The position numbers were made by a program, and so were the translations under genes. 42,110 bases of DNA from CAZNER01 sp964572065 (GTDB taxonomy: Bacteria > Patescibacteriota > Dojkabacteria > JAHIVN01): the NCBI GenBank assembly GCA_964572065.1, contig CAZNER010000006.1, positions 1 to 42,110 of the forward strand. The letters are read 5' to 3'. Position 1 is the first letter of the stretch; each line of letters opens with the position of its first letter. Shown piece after piece: positions 6,162-12,676 of this stretch. The notes under the pieces were generated by a model. The model did no database searches. It worked only from the letters and a program-made list of their open reading frames with translations, and had not been told where the DNA came from.

Positions 6162-6205
6162 GGCACCCCGAATTTCATCAACAGTTCGACTCTGTTAGGG
6201 GTGCC
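6162..6205 (+). ncRNA. hairpin shaped like a tRNA acceptor plus T-arm
   Basis: GGCACCCC (6162-6169) pairs perfectly with GGGGTGCC (6198-6205). Nested inside, AACAG (6180-6184) pairs with CTGTT (6192-6196) around TTCGACT, which fits the tRNA T-loop consensus TTCRANY exactly. There is no D-arm or anticodon arm, so it is a minihelix rather than a tRNA. It follows the OB-fold gene and may act as a terminator, processing signal or tRNA mimic. No T-run follows it. Confidence 0.4.
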
Positions 6206-6229
6206 ATCTAATTTACTTAGGTGAAGATT

Positions 6230-6310
6230 ATGAATAATTTAAGAAGCCAGATAATCGAGCACCAATTTATCTGTTATCGAGAATTTTGGCACAGGCATCA
6301 TGCAATGTAA
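6230..6310 (+). CDS. 26-residue peptide ORF
   Basis: A short ORF with GGTGA 5 bases before the ATG, the same start arrangement as real genes here. The product is rich in His and aromatic residues (EHQFICYREFWHRHHAM). It lies between the hairpin and the operator-like palindromes before the DNA polymerase. It could be a leader peptide or a small metal-binding peptide. Too short to be certain. Confidence 0.35.
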   Translation: MNNLRSQIIEHQFICYREFWHRHHAM

Positions 6311-6319
6311 TCGCATTTG

Positions 6320-6411
6320 TATGCACCATAATTAACAACTTTGTTAACTTTGGTGTATGTAACTAAGATTTAAATAGTAGAAGAATTAGTTACATAGCAA
6401 AGGTTTAAATA
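6320..6411 (+). promoter_or_regulatory. palindromic operator/promoter region of the DNA polymerase gene
   Basis: TTAACAA (6332-6338) and TTGTTAA (6341-6347) form a near-perfect palindrome, flanked by ATGCACC (6321-6327) and GGTGTAT (6352-6358). ATGTAACTAA (6357-6366) and TTAGTTACAT (6386-6395) are perfect 10-base inverted copies around a TTTAAATAG box (6370-6378). A second box, TTTAAATA (6404-6411), lies about 18 bases before the ATG. The layout suggests a repressible promoter. Confidence 0.5.
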
Positions 6412-6428
6412 TAAAGAGGTATTGCCAT

Positions 6429-9086
6429 ATGAAATTACCAAAAAAAGGAGCCCTTGTAGCAATTGACACTGAAACTAAATCACTGACCGACAAAACGATG
6501 GTCGGGTTTAGTGTTGCGTTTGGAAACAGGTCAGAGTATTTTCCTGTCAGGGACAAAATACTACCTAATATTTCTATAGATAATGCTAAAGAAATACTGT
6601 CCCATGTATTACAAAATTGTCATGTAGTGTTCCATAATTCCAGTTTTGATTTGCCAGTTATACATAAATTTGGTGTCGAGATTCCCGACAAACTGGATAT
6701 AGATGACACTGTGATTATGGCAAATCTAGTAAACGAGAATATGCTACATGGGTTAAAAAAATTAACAAAAAAGTATTTCGATTATCAAATGACAGAGTTG
6801 AAAGAGCTTACAGGTAGTGGGAAAAACAGAAAATCTTTTGATGAAGTGGAAGATATTAAAAAAATCAATTATGCCAAGGATGATGCAAAGTATACGTTAA
6901 AACTTTATTATAAGCTTAAATCTTTACTTGACAAAGATGAGGCATCTAAAAAAGTTTATGAAGAGATTGAACGCCCCTTGTTGCAAATTATTGCTTTGAT
7001 GCACATACATGGAGTAAGAGTAAATGTAGAGAAAGTTCTTGAGATAGGTAAGATGTGCTTTGATAAAATGAATGGGGCTGAAGAAAAATTACGCATACTT
7101 ATGGGACAAAAGATTAATTTTAATAGCACCAAGCAACTTAGGGAATATTTTATAGGAGAGAGAAGGCTCCCAGTATTAAAGAAAACACCAAAAGGAGAGC
7201 CCTCAGTAGATAAAGAAGTATTAGAGCAATATGCAGAAATGGATGGGAGTGCAAAATTATTATTAGAATATAGAAAATATAGTAAGATTTATTCAACTTT
7301 TATTCCAGCCATGACCCCGACAAATTGGGATGAAAAGACCATGACTGGCTTAATTTATACATCATTTAATCAAGCTGGGACAGTAAGTGGGAGATTTTCA
7401 AGCAGTAGACCAAATATGCAGAATATTCCACGTAAGGATGAGATAGGACTTAGAGCAGTAGTAATTCCAGATGAGGGAGATATTCTTATTGGTGCTGATT
7501 ATTCACAAATAGAACTTCGTGTACTTGCTCATTTTTCTCAGGACCAAAATCTTTTATATGCTTATAATAACAAAAAAGATATTCACCAACAAACAGCAGA
7601 TGCACTTGGACTTGATAGATATGATGCTAAATGTTTTCACCCATTTACAGAAGTGTTAACTCCTAATGGATGGAAATGTATGTGCCATTTAAATACAGAG
7701 GATAAAATTCTACAAGCGTACCCATACTCTAATTTTGATGTACGTTTTGAATGGGTAAAACCTAAACTTAAACTAAAAAAACACCCAAGTAAAACATTAA
7801 TTCATTTAAAGAATGAGGGCGTTGATTTACGTGTAACACCTGAACATAGGATGCTTTATTACTCTAATTATGGTTATCCTCATATCACTAAACCAAAATG
7901 TTTTAATTCAGTAAGATATTGGATGAATAGTGGTATATTACATAATTGTATAAGTTGTGATGAGAATTTGCTAAGATTAGCAATAGCAACTCAAGGAGAT
8001 GGCTCTTATAAAAGTTTTGGAATACAATTTGGATTTAGCAAAAAAAGAAAGGTTAACAGATTAAAGAAACTATTGAAAAATTTTGATGGTTTATATACTA
8101 TTACTATAGATAAGAATAAAATTGTGTGGTTTAATCTATGGAAAGAGTTGGCTGATAAAATTAAACCTTATCTAGATAATAAAAAACTTTCATGGAGCAT
8201 GTTAAATTATTCAATAAAATATAAGTACATTATTTTAGAAGAGGCAAAATATTGGGATAGCCACTGTAGGAAAAATTGGCAAATGTTTAGGTATAGCTCT
8301 AAAGAAGAACAAAATGTAGATGTGCTACAAGCTCTTGCTGCTACAAGTAATTTTAAAACTAGGAAAGTTAGAAAAAAGGATGGCATGTTTGATTTGACAA
8401 TTAGAAAAAATAATAAATCCAGAGGAGGGAATATTAAAATAACAAATGAAAGATATACAAAAAAAGTCGCTTTTTTATCAGTTCCTTCAACTTATGTTTT
8501 AGTTAGAGATGGGGGTATACCTATTATTACTGGGCAAACTATTAACTTTGGTTTGGTTTATGGAATGGGAGCAAAAACTCTAGGTAAAAAAATTAATAAA
8601 TCTTATGATGATGCTCAGAAATATATTGATGCTTATTTCAGAACTTATCCAATGGTGCAATCATTTTGGAAAAAAGCAGAGAGGGATTTCCGTACACTTG
8701 GGTACGTACAAACTTTTTTTGGCAGAAAAAGACGAAGAACACCATACTTTTTCACTAAGGATGATTATGAGCAGGGTGGAGAAGTTAGAAGTGCAATCAA
8801 TTCAGTTATTCAAGGTAGTGCAGCAGATTTAATGAAGATAGCTATGAAAAATATGGCACCAAAATTAAAACCACTTGGAGCTAAACTCATATTAACAGTC
8901 CACGATGAAATACTTGTTAGTTGCCCTATAAAAAATGCTGTGAAAGCTAAAAAAATCATTGAGTCAGAGATGATTAAAGCTGGGAAGGATTTATCTGTTT
9001 TAATTGAAGTTGATTGTAAATTTGGCAGAACTTGGGCTGAGGCTCATGGAGAAGGGATTAAATTGGAGGAGATGAAATGCAACTAA
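6429..9086 (+). CDS. polA: family A DNA polymerase with 3'-5' exonuclease domain and an in-frame intein
   Basis: Replicative DNA polymerase precursor of 885 residues, or 583 after intein removal. The exonuclease domain has DTE (D13, E15), HNSSFD (N70, D74) and YAKDD (Y148-D152). The polymerase domain has SGRFSSSRPNMQNIP (about 320-334), motif A DYSQIELR (D357), motif B R-YDA-K401 / TINFGLVYG (704 onward) and motif C HDE (825-827). The intein (residues 402-703) sits directly after the motif B lysine, so the polymerase should be inactive until splicing. The size after splicing matches compact phage Pol I-type enzymes without a 5' nuclease. GAGGT lies about 9 bases before the ATG. Phe rather than Tyr at the NFG position predicts discrimination against dideoxynucleotides. 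Confidence 0.93.
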   Translation: MKLPKKGALVAIDTETKSLTDKTMVGFSVAFGNRSEYFPVRDKILPNISIDNAKEILSHVLQNCHVVFHNSSFDLPVIHKFGVEIPDKLDIDDTVIMANLVNENMLHGLKKLTKKYFDYQMTELKELTGSGKNRKSFDEVEDIKKINYAKDDAKYTLKLYYKLKSLLDKDEASKKVYEEIERPLLQIIALMHIHGVRVNVEKVLEIGKMCFDKMNGAEEKLRILMGQKINFNSTKQLREYFIGERRLPVLKKTPKGEPSVDKEVLEQYAEMDGSAKLLLEYRKYSKIYSTFIPAMTPTNWDEKTMTGLIYTSFNQAGTVSGRFSSSRPNMQNIPRKDEIGLRAVVIPDEGDILIGADYSQIELRVLAHFSQDQNLLYAYNNKKDIHQQTADALGLDRYDAKCFHPFTEVLTPNGWKCMCHLNTEDKILQAYPYSNFDVRFEWVKPKLKLKKHPSKTLIHLKNEGVDLRVTPEHRMLYYSNYGYPHITKPKCFNSVRYWMNSGILHNCISCDENLLRLAIATQGDGSYKSFGIQFGFSKKRKVNRLKKLLKNFDGLYTITIDKNKIVWFNLWKELADKIKPYLDNKKLSWSMLNYSIKYKYIILEEAKYWDSHCRKNWQMFRYSSKEEQNVDVLQALAATSNFKTRKVRKKDGMFDLTIRKNNKSRGGNIKITNERYTKKVAFLSVPSTYVLVRDGGIPIITGQTINFGLVYGMGAKTLGKKINKSYDDAQKYIDAYFRTYPMVQSFWKKAERDFRTLGYVQTFFGRKRRRTPYFFTKDDYEQGGEVRSAINSVIQGSAADLMKIAMKNMAPKLKPLGAKLILTVHDEILVSCPIKNAVKAKKIIESEMIKAGKDLSVLIEVDCKFGRTWAEAHGEGIKLEEMKCN
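7632..8537 (+). mobile_element. intein with LAGLIDADG-type homing endonuclease
   Basis: Residues 402-703 of the polymerase precursor (302 aa). It starts with Cys (CFHPFTEVLTPNGWK) and has the block B motif TPEH (470-473). LAIATQGDG (517-525) is a LAGLIDADG-like helix, and a second weaker helix (VDVLQALAA, about 630) follows. It ends VPSTYVLVRDGGIPIITGQ before Thr+1. The usual penultimate His is Gly and the terminal Asn is Gln, a pattern I associate with inteins in phage-type genes. The endonuclease is probably intact, so the element could home into intein-free polA genes. It has the same base composition as its host gene. Confidence 0.9.
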
Positions 9087-9373
9087 ACTTGATAATAGAT
9101 TTACTATTTACTGCTGGTATTATAAGTTTCTTGTGGTCTTGTGTTAGACAGCTACAAAAGATACTTAGGACAAAACAGACAAATGGGATTTCTCTCACAC
9201 ATTATTATATTAAAATAATTGCAATCCTATGTATGATGATTGGGTATATACTTTCTAATCTTCCTATATCATTGGGAGTTAGTGCTGTTGAACTCAGTAT
9301 TACGCTTATTTCAGTTGAAAGAATATGTAAGTATAGGTGGGGAGGCTTCAAATGGGGGAAACTATTAAGATGA
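9077..9373 (+). CDS. SemiSWEET/PQ-loop-like three-helix membrane protein
   Basis: A 98-residue protein with three predicted membrane helices (about residues 6-22, 43-62 and 66-84). Between helices 1 and 2 is RQLQKILRTKQTNGIS, matching the 'PQ-i-k-RTK-v-giS' loop of SemiSWEET sugar transporters, with Arg instead of the conserved Pro. SemiSWEETs are ~90-residue bacterial dimers moving sugars across the membrane. If real, this viral copy could alter sugar supply or act as a small membrane effector beside the glycan genes. It overlaps polA by 10 bases, after GGAGGAG. Confidence 0.5.
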   Translation: MQLNLIIDLLFTAGIISFLWSCVRQLQKILRTKQTNGISLTHYYIKIIAILCMMIGYILSNLPISLGVSAVELSITLISVERICKYRWGGFKWGKLLR

Positions 9374-9831
9374 AGACATTTTATTTAGCTCATAATTTTT
9401 ATGATAGAAAAAGATTCAGAAAATGGGAGTTAAGAATTGAAGCCAAGTATAGCATTAATCTTGATAACCCATTTTATGATAACGATAGAAATGATATTCG
9501 AGCTTTAGATAAATTTAAAGATAGGAGTAAAGAGCAAAAAGAATACTTTAAGAAACGAAATACTACTGAAATGATACAAAAAATAGTTGAAGGCGATTTA
9601 GATATGATTCGTAAAAGCGATGGGATTATTACAGTATTAGATTCCCCTAGTTTTGGGACTCCTATGGAAATCTTCTTTGCTGCAAGAGTTCTTAAAATTC
9701 CTGTATATATTATCACTAAGAAATTTGCTTATCATCCATGGATTCGTAAATTTGCTACAAGGATATTTAGAACTAGAATAGAATTTGAATCCTTTATTAA
9801 AAAAGAATTTGGATTGAGACACGGACTATGA
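9352..9831 (+). CDS. nucleoside 2-deoxyribosyltransferase-like protein
   Basis: A 159-residue protein. It starts like the family (MKTFYLAHNFYDRKRFRKWE) and carries GDLDMIRKSDGIITVL followed by SPSFGTPMEIFFAARVLKIP. This is the D-x-S/GT-x-E pattern of nucleoside 2-deoxyribosyltransferase / DUF4406-type proteins. The Glu of TPME would be the nucleophile that cleaves the N-glycosidic bond. It probably acts in nucleotide salvage or base exchange. Start: GGGGAGG lies 6 bases before ATG 9352; ATG 9370, overlapping the upstream stop, is the alternative. It sits between the membrane protein and small genes. Confidence 0.65.
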   Translation: MGETIKMKTFYLAHNFYDRKRFRKWELRIEAKYSINLDNPFYDNDRNDIRALDKFKDRSKEQKEYFKKRNTTEMIQKIVEGDLDMIRKSDGIITVLDSPSFGTPMEIFFAARVLKIPVYIITKKFAYHPWIRKFATRIFRTRIEFESFIKKEFGLRHGL

Positions 9832-10034
9832 AAAGAAATATAATTATTTGGTCTGAAGATGGTGAATTATATAGAGCTGTTTATTCAAAATACTTTGAAA
9901 CAATTACAGTTAGAAAGATAGCAGGAAATGAGTTAGTCATTAGAAAAGCAAATGTGTCTTCAATGGAATGGAATATATTTAAACTGAGGATATTGAAATG
10001 GAAGAAACCTGTGCAAGATGTGGGAGACAACTAA
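9828..10034 (+). CDS. 68-residue hypothetical protein
   Basis: Overlaps the previous stop by 4 bases (ATGA), with GAGACACGG upstream as a weak ribosome-binding site. The sequence (IIIWSEDGELYRAVYSKYFE) alternates strands and polar loops and is basic toward the C-terminus. No motif, metal site or membrane segment is visible and no family was recognised. Its 3' end contains the start of the zinc-ribbon gene at 9998 in another frame. Confidence 0.45.
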   Translation: MKRNIIIWSEDGELYRAVYSKYFETITVRKIAGNELVIRKANVSSMEWNIFKLRILKWKKPVQDVGDN

Positions 10035-10162
10035 CTATACATGAGGTAGTTAGGAATGCTTATCACTTTAAAATATTAAAAGAAGATAGTATACTTAGAT
10101 TTTGTAATTATTGTTGGTGTATTATCTATGAAGATAAGGAGGAAAAATCATGCCATATTTAA
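9998..10162 (+). CDS. 54-residue zinc-ribbon protein
   Basis: CARCGRQL at residues 5-12 and FCNYCWCI at about 36-43 form a four-Cys zinc site, with an acidic C-terminus. GAGG lies 8 bases before the ATG. It overlaps the genes on both sides, in different frames. Such mini ribbons often act as nucleic-acid-binding or transcription-modulating proteins in archaeal viruses, but nothing specific can be said here. Confidence 0.55.
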   Translation: MEETCARCGRQLTIHEVVRNAYHFKILKEDSILRFCNYCWCIIYEDKEEKSCHI

Positions 10163-10398
10163 AAGAAGAAAAAGATAGAAAAACCTTGGATTCTATAATT
10201 GAGATTCACGGTAAATTATTGACAAAACCTGGGGCTATTAATTACTTGTTATTTAAATTAGCTAAAGTTTCATGTAATAGGTATCAAAACTACAGGAATT
10301 TTATAGGCGAGTTAGAATGTTGCAAGCAAGAGATTTATAGGCGACAAACTGGACCATATGAAGATACTAAAATTTATGAGAACGGAGACGTTGAATAA
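10150..10398 (+). CDS. DUF6899-family phage protein
   Basis: An 82-residue protein beginning MPYLKEEKDRKTLDSI, with GAINYLLFKLAK (about 33-44), QNYRNFIGELECCKQEIYRR (about 50-69) and ending PYEDTKIYENGDVE. I recognise this full-length pattern (MPYI..., LNY, Y-x-IG-LE-x-K-E-YRR, PYE-x-K-x-NGDV) as DUF6899, widespread in tailed viruses. Its function is unknown. A strong AAGGAGG precedes the ATG by 8 bases. It may be an early accessory factor. Confidence 0.75.
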   Translation: MPYLKEEKDRKTLDSIIEIHGKLLTKPGAINYLLFKLAKVSCNRYQNYRNFIGELECCKQEIYRRQTGPYEDTKIYENGDVE

Positions 10399-10400
10399 AA

Positions 10401-10511
10401 ATGAACTGCCCCAAATGTGGTAAATTTATGAGCAAAGCAGCTTGTGGTGAGTTTGTTTGCAAATGTGGAGCTCATTTAGTAAGGTCAGGAAATAAGTTAT
10501 ATGAGGATTAA
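10401..10511 (+). CDS. 36-residue zinc-ribbon mini-protein
   Basis: Starts MNCPKCGKFM and continues VCKCGAHL, giving a CxxC...CxC knuckle pair in 36 residues, the minimum for a zinc ribbon. GGAG lies about 12 bases upstream. It lies tightly between the DUF6899 gene and the LicD-like gene. Its last codons contain the GAGG site used by the next gene, so the two are probably coupled. Confidence 0.5.
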   Translation: MNCPKCGKFMSKAACGEFVCKCGAHLVRSGNKLYED

Positions 10512-10512
10512 A

Positions 10513-11103
10513 ATGGTAGAGCATAAATGGATAGAAGAATCATTAAAAGCATTTGCTAGGGTAATGAAGAAACATAAGATACCATTTTGGTTAGAATATG
10601 GTACTCAACTTGGAGCAGTTAGAGAGGGCAGAATTATTCCCTATGATTATGATGGAGATATAGGCGTTATGCTCAGCTCTGTCAATAAAATGAAGGATTT
10701 AAAAGAGGATTTTGAAGCTGAAGAAATAATGATGGCATATCAACCAAATCATATTTTTATTAATTATAAAGTTAATGATAGGGAATGGCTGGCAACTGTA
10801 GATGTTTATACTTTTACTGTAAAAAAGCATAAAGGAAAAAAGTGGCTGGTAAGAATTGAGAATGGGAAGGAGTTTGATGTAAGGTCCCCATTTGAGTATT
10901 ATGAAAAATTAAAAGCAATATATTTTTTAGGTGAAATATTTTTTATTCCTTGGATGGCTAGAGAAGCCCTTGAATTTGCATATGGAAAGGAATGGAAAAC
11001 TCCTATTAAGAAGCCAGGTGTTCAAATAATGATTGGTAAACCAACCGATAAGCAGCTTAATCAAATGGGTAGAACACACCATAAGAAATTGGAGGACCTA
11101 TGA
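10513..11103 (+). CDS. LicD/fukutin-family nucleotidyltransferase-fold transferase
   Basis: A 196-residue protein. FWLEYGTQLGAVREGRIIPY, then DYDGDIGV with D45, D47 and D49, is the hallmark of the LicD family: G-T-x-LG-x-R-G-x-I-P-x-D-x-D-x-D. LicD proteins transfer phosphocholine or related groups from CDP-activated donors to cell-surface glycans; fukutin relatives transfer ribitol phosphate. The metal-binding acidic triad is intact. The gene overlaps the cytidylyltransferase gene (ATGA), which could make the CDP donor. ATG 10513 was chosen for GAGG 6 bases upstream; ATG 10501 is possible. Confidence 0.8.
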   Translation: MVEHKWIEESLKAFARVMKKHKIPFWLEYGTQLGAVREGRIIPYDYDGDIGVMLSSVNKMKDLKEDFEAEEIMMAYQPNHIFINYKVNDREWLATVDVYTFTVKKHKGKKWLVRIENGKEFDVRSPFEYYEKLKAIYFLGEIFFIPWMAREALEFAYGKEWKTPIKKPGVQIMIGKPTDKQLNQMGRTHHKKLEDL

Positions 11104-11492
11104 TAAGAGGAATTATATTTGGATGTTGGGATTTATTTCATGTTGGTCATCTTAGAGCACTTCTTGCAGCAAGTAAACAATGTGATGTTTTATATATCGG
11201 GATTTTTTCAGATGAGGTTATAAAAGACTATAAAGGTCATTTTCCTATTATAAGTTATTTAGATAGATATTTAATTATTGCTAATTTATCATTACATTCA
11301 AGAATTATTCCGTTTGGTATGAATCATAGGAGTAAAATCAGTCTTTCTGAATATCATAAAGTATTTGTATCTGATAAGTTAAGAAGGTATGCTATAATTC
11401 CTGATGATTATGGGGGAGAAATAGTACAGTTACCTTATGATAAATCAACATCTACAACAAAAATAAAGGAGAAGATTAAAAATGAATCCTAG
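11100..11492 (+). CDS. cytidylyltransferase (glycerol-3-phosphate/ethanolamine-phosphate type)
   Basis: A 130-residue protein with GCWDLFHVGHLRAL (HVGH at residues 14-17), SDEVIKDYKG (about 37-46), a DRY near 60, and KSTSTTKIKEKI near the C-terminus. These are the HxGH and ISTxx-type motifs of small CTP transferases such as TagD. The enzyme joins CMP to a phosphorylated alcohol, releasing pyrophosphate, to make a CDP donor. Its 4-base overlap with the LicD-like gene suggests a donor-maker/transferase pair. The substrate cannot be read from sequence. GGAGG lies about 8 bases before the ATG. Confidence 0.85.
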   Translation: MIRGIIFGCWDLFHVGHLRALLAASKQCDVLYIGIFSDEVIKDYKGHFPIISYLDRYLIIANLSLHSRIIPFGMNHRSKISLSEYHKVFVSDKLRRYAIIPDDYGGEIVQLPYDKSTSTTKIKEKIKNES

Positions 11493-11748
11493 AGTACCTT
11501 TTATATGGAAAAGACCACATCATCTATATCATGGTCTTGCTATAGCAGGTTATAGTGTATTTATGTGGTGGTTATCTACTGATAATTGGATGGATTGTTC
11601 AATTGGAGTATGGCAAATATTTATCGGTATCGGCATATTTATAGCAGTAGACGATATTATTGAGCATTCTATTACTGGTAGCACTCCACTAAGGCTTTTA
11701 TTTGATAGAATAATATATCCATTCTTATTGAGGTTTCACCATGATTAA
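11482..11748 (+). CDS. two-helix membrane protein
   Basis: An 88-residue protein with two hydrophobic stretches (about residues 19-33 and 42-58) and a conserved-looking His pair at each end (RPHHLYHG, LRFHHD). The paired His clusters and buried acidic DD/E (AVDDIIEH) are unusual for a simple anchor and could bind metal. AAAGGAG lies about 11 bases before the ATG. It overlaps both neighbours, so it is co-translated with the glycan cassette and may anchor it to the membrane. No family was recognised. Confidence 0.55.
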   Translation: MNPRVPFIWKRPHHLYHGLAIAGYSVFMWWLSTDNWMDCSIGVWQIFIGIGIFIAVDDIIEHSITGSTPLRLLFDRIIYPFLLRFHHD

Positions 11749-12217
11749 AAAACACTATATATTTACAGCTTTAGATGCAGCAATGATGAATAAAGTTGGA
11801 AAGCAACAAAAGAGTCGATTTACAGATAAAGATTTTAATTACCAAACTGTAGTTTTTAAACCTTGGGGCTTTGAATATTTATTTATGAAGAATAAAGAAT
11901 GTTGTGGTTGGATGCTTCATATTATCACAGGGTCAGGCACATCAGTTCATTGTCATGCAAAAAAGAAAACTATTGTAATGGTAATTAGTGGTAATTTATT
12001 ATTAACTACAATTTACGATAGGCAATTTTATAAACCAGGTGAAATAGTATTGATTGATGAAAAAGTATTTCATGCTATGGGAGCACCACTTGGCAATGTT
12101 CGAGTTATAGAACTTGAATATCCTTCCGACAAAACAGATGCAATAAGAGGAGTTGACTTTTGGAGCCGAAAAGGAAAACCATATGAAAGTAAGTGTAAAG
12201 TGATAAAAAATGTATAG
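11741..12217 (+). CDS. cupin-fold protein, surface-sugar metabolism type
   Basis: A 158-residue single-domain cupin. KPWGFEYLF (40-48) leads into SVHCHAKKKTIVMVISGN with metal ligands H70 and H72. The second cupin motif follows, with H111 (VFHAMGAPLGN), and the C-terminus reads ELEYPSDKTDAIRGVDFWSR. The whole resembles cupins in capsule and nonulosonic-acid gene clusters and the C-terminal domain of mannose-6-phosphate isomerases. It could act as an isomerase/epimerase or sugar-binding sensor. The context (LicD and CTP transferase upstream) supports surface-glycan modification. Confidence 0.7.
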   Translation: MIKKHYIFTALDAAMMNKVGKQQKSRFTDKDFNYQTVVFKPWGFEYLFMKNKECCGWMLHIITGSGTSVHCHAKKKTIVMVISGNLLLTTIYDRQFYKPGEIVLIDEKVFHAMGAPLGNVRVIELEYPSDKTDAIRGVDFWSRKGKPYESKCKVIKNV

Positions 12218-12338
12218 CACAACAAGTCAAGTATTATGCCAACACAATATTAATGGAGGGCTTTTAATTTGTGCAATTATAGGTTTTTTATGTATTGGTT
12301 ATCTATTTTATAAAGTAATAGCAATCCTCCGTGAGTAA
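12210..12338 (+). CDS. 42-residue single-pass membrane protein
   Basis: One hydrophobic helix (GLLICAIIGFLCIGYLF, about residues 17-33), a short polar N-terminus and a basic end. GTGAT lies 5 bases before the ATG, and there is an 8-base overlap with the cupin gene. It is the last gene before the convergent terminator. Its stop codon lies at the base of that hairpin. It might be a membrane effector, but nothing specific is visible. Confidence 0.45.
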   Translation: MYSTTSQVLCQHNINGGLLICAIIGFLCIGYLFYKVIAILRE

Positions 12339-12396
12339 GGAACCTAGAGAGATTAGGGAAAGAGGTAAAACCTAAATCTCTCTCTAGTTCCTTTTT
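12337..12396. terminator. bidirectional terminator between convergent operons
   Basis: AAGGAACCTAGAGAGATT (12337-12354) is almost perfectly complementary to AATCTCTCTCTAGTTCCTT (12375-12393), with a one-to-two-base bulge. The right arm runs into TTTTT at 12392-12396. On the other strand the stem likewise lies after the stop of the convergent gene at 12384. The position between two converging operons fits a shared terminator. Confidence 0.75.
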
Positions 12397-12491
12397 ATAA
12401 GAATTTTGTAAGCAGAGTATAAAAAGTGGCTGGCAGCAGCTACCACAAGACCGAACATGGTCGCCATGAAAACTACTGCTAGATAATTCAT
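12384..12491 (-). CDS. 35-residue single-pass membrane protein
   Basis: Reads MNYLAVVFMATMFGLVVAAA followed by a short aromatic/basic tail: one membrane helix from the N-terminus. GGTGA lies 3 bases before the ATG and also overlaps the stop of the upstream gene. It is the last gene of the late operon and its 3' end enters the terminator stem. Last-position small membrane proteins in late operons are candidates for lysis or egress, but this is inference. Confidence 0.5.
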   Translation of the reverse strand: MNYLAVVFMATMFGLVVAAASHFLYSAYKILIKRN

Positions 12492-12493
12492 AT

Positions 12494-12664
12494 TCACCAC
12501 ACAATTTCTTCTTTTGTGAGTTTTCTGAGTGCTAAGTTAATCAAACCTAATAGCATTACTTCGCCCTCTGGAGTGAGCATTAAACCATACTCTGCTCTTA
12601 CTGGTACACTTATTAGGGCAATTACATTCACCCAGAATGTTTTACTTAAATACCATTTTTTCAT
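12494..12664 (-). CDS. 56-residue holin-like/phage membrane protein
   Basis: Begins MKKWYLSKTFWVNVIALISV, a start I recognise from small phage proteins of the 'KWy-SKtfW-N' type, often sitting with holin-like genes. It has a hydrophobic N-terminal half and a second mildly hydrophobic helix (EVMLLGLINLALRKL). AAAGGAGG lies 6 bases before the ATG, a strong site. With its two neighbours it forms a block of three small membrane genes at the end of the late operon. Confidence 0.55.
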   Translation of the reverse strand: MKKWYLSKTFWVNVIALISVPVRAEYGLMLTPEGEVMLLGLINLALRKLTKEEIVW

Positions 12665-12676
12665 TCTTTACCTCCT

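Noticed and set aside
6120..6210. tmRNA or permuted tRNA
   Set aside because: The T-loop fits, but no tag ORF, no matching 5' acceptor elsewhere and no D-arm were found.
8605..8832. 75-residue ORF inside the polymerase gene
   Set aside because: Out-of-frame shadow of polA motif B-C region.
12277..12504. A 75-residue - strand ORF across the terminator
   Set aside because: It runs through the terminator stem; the 35-residue membrane ORF in another frame has GGTGA and better composition.
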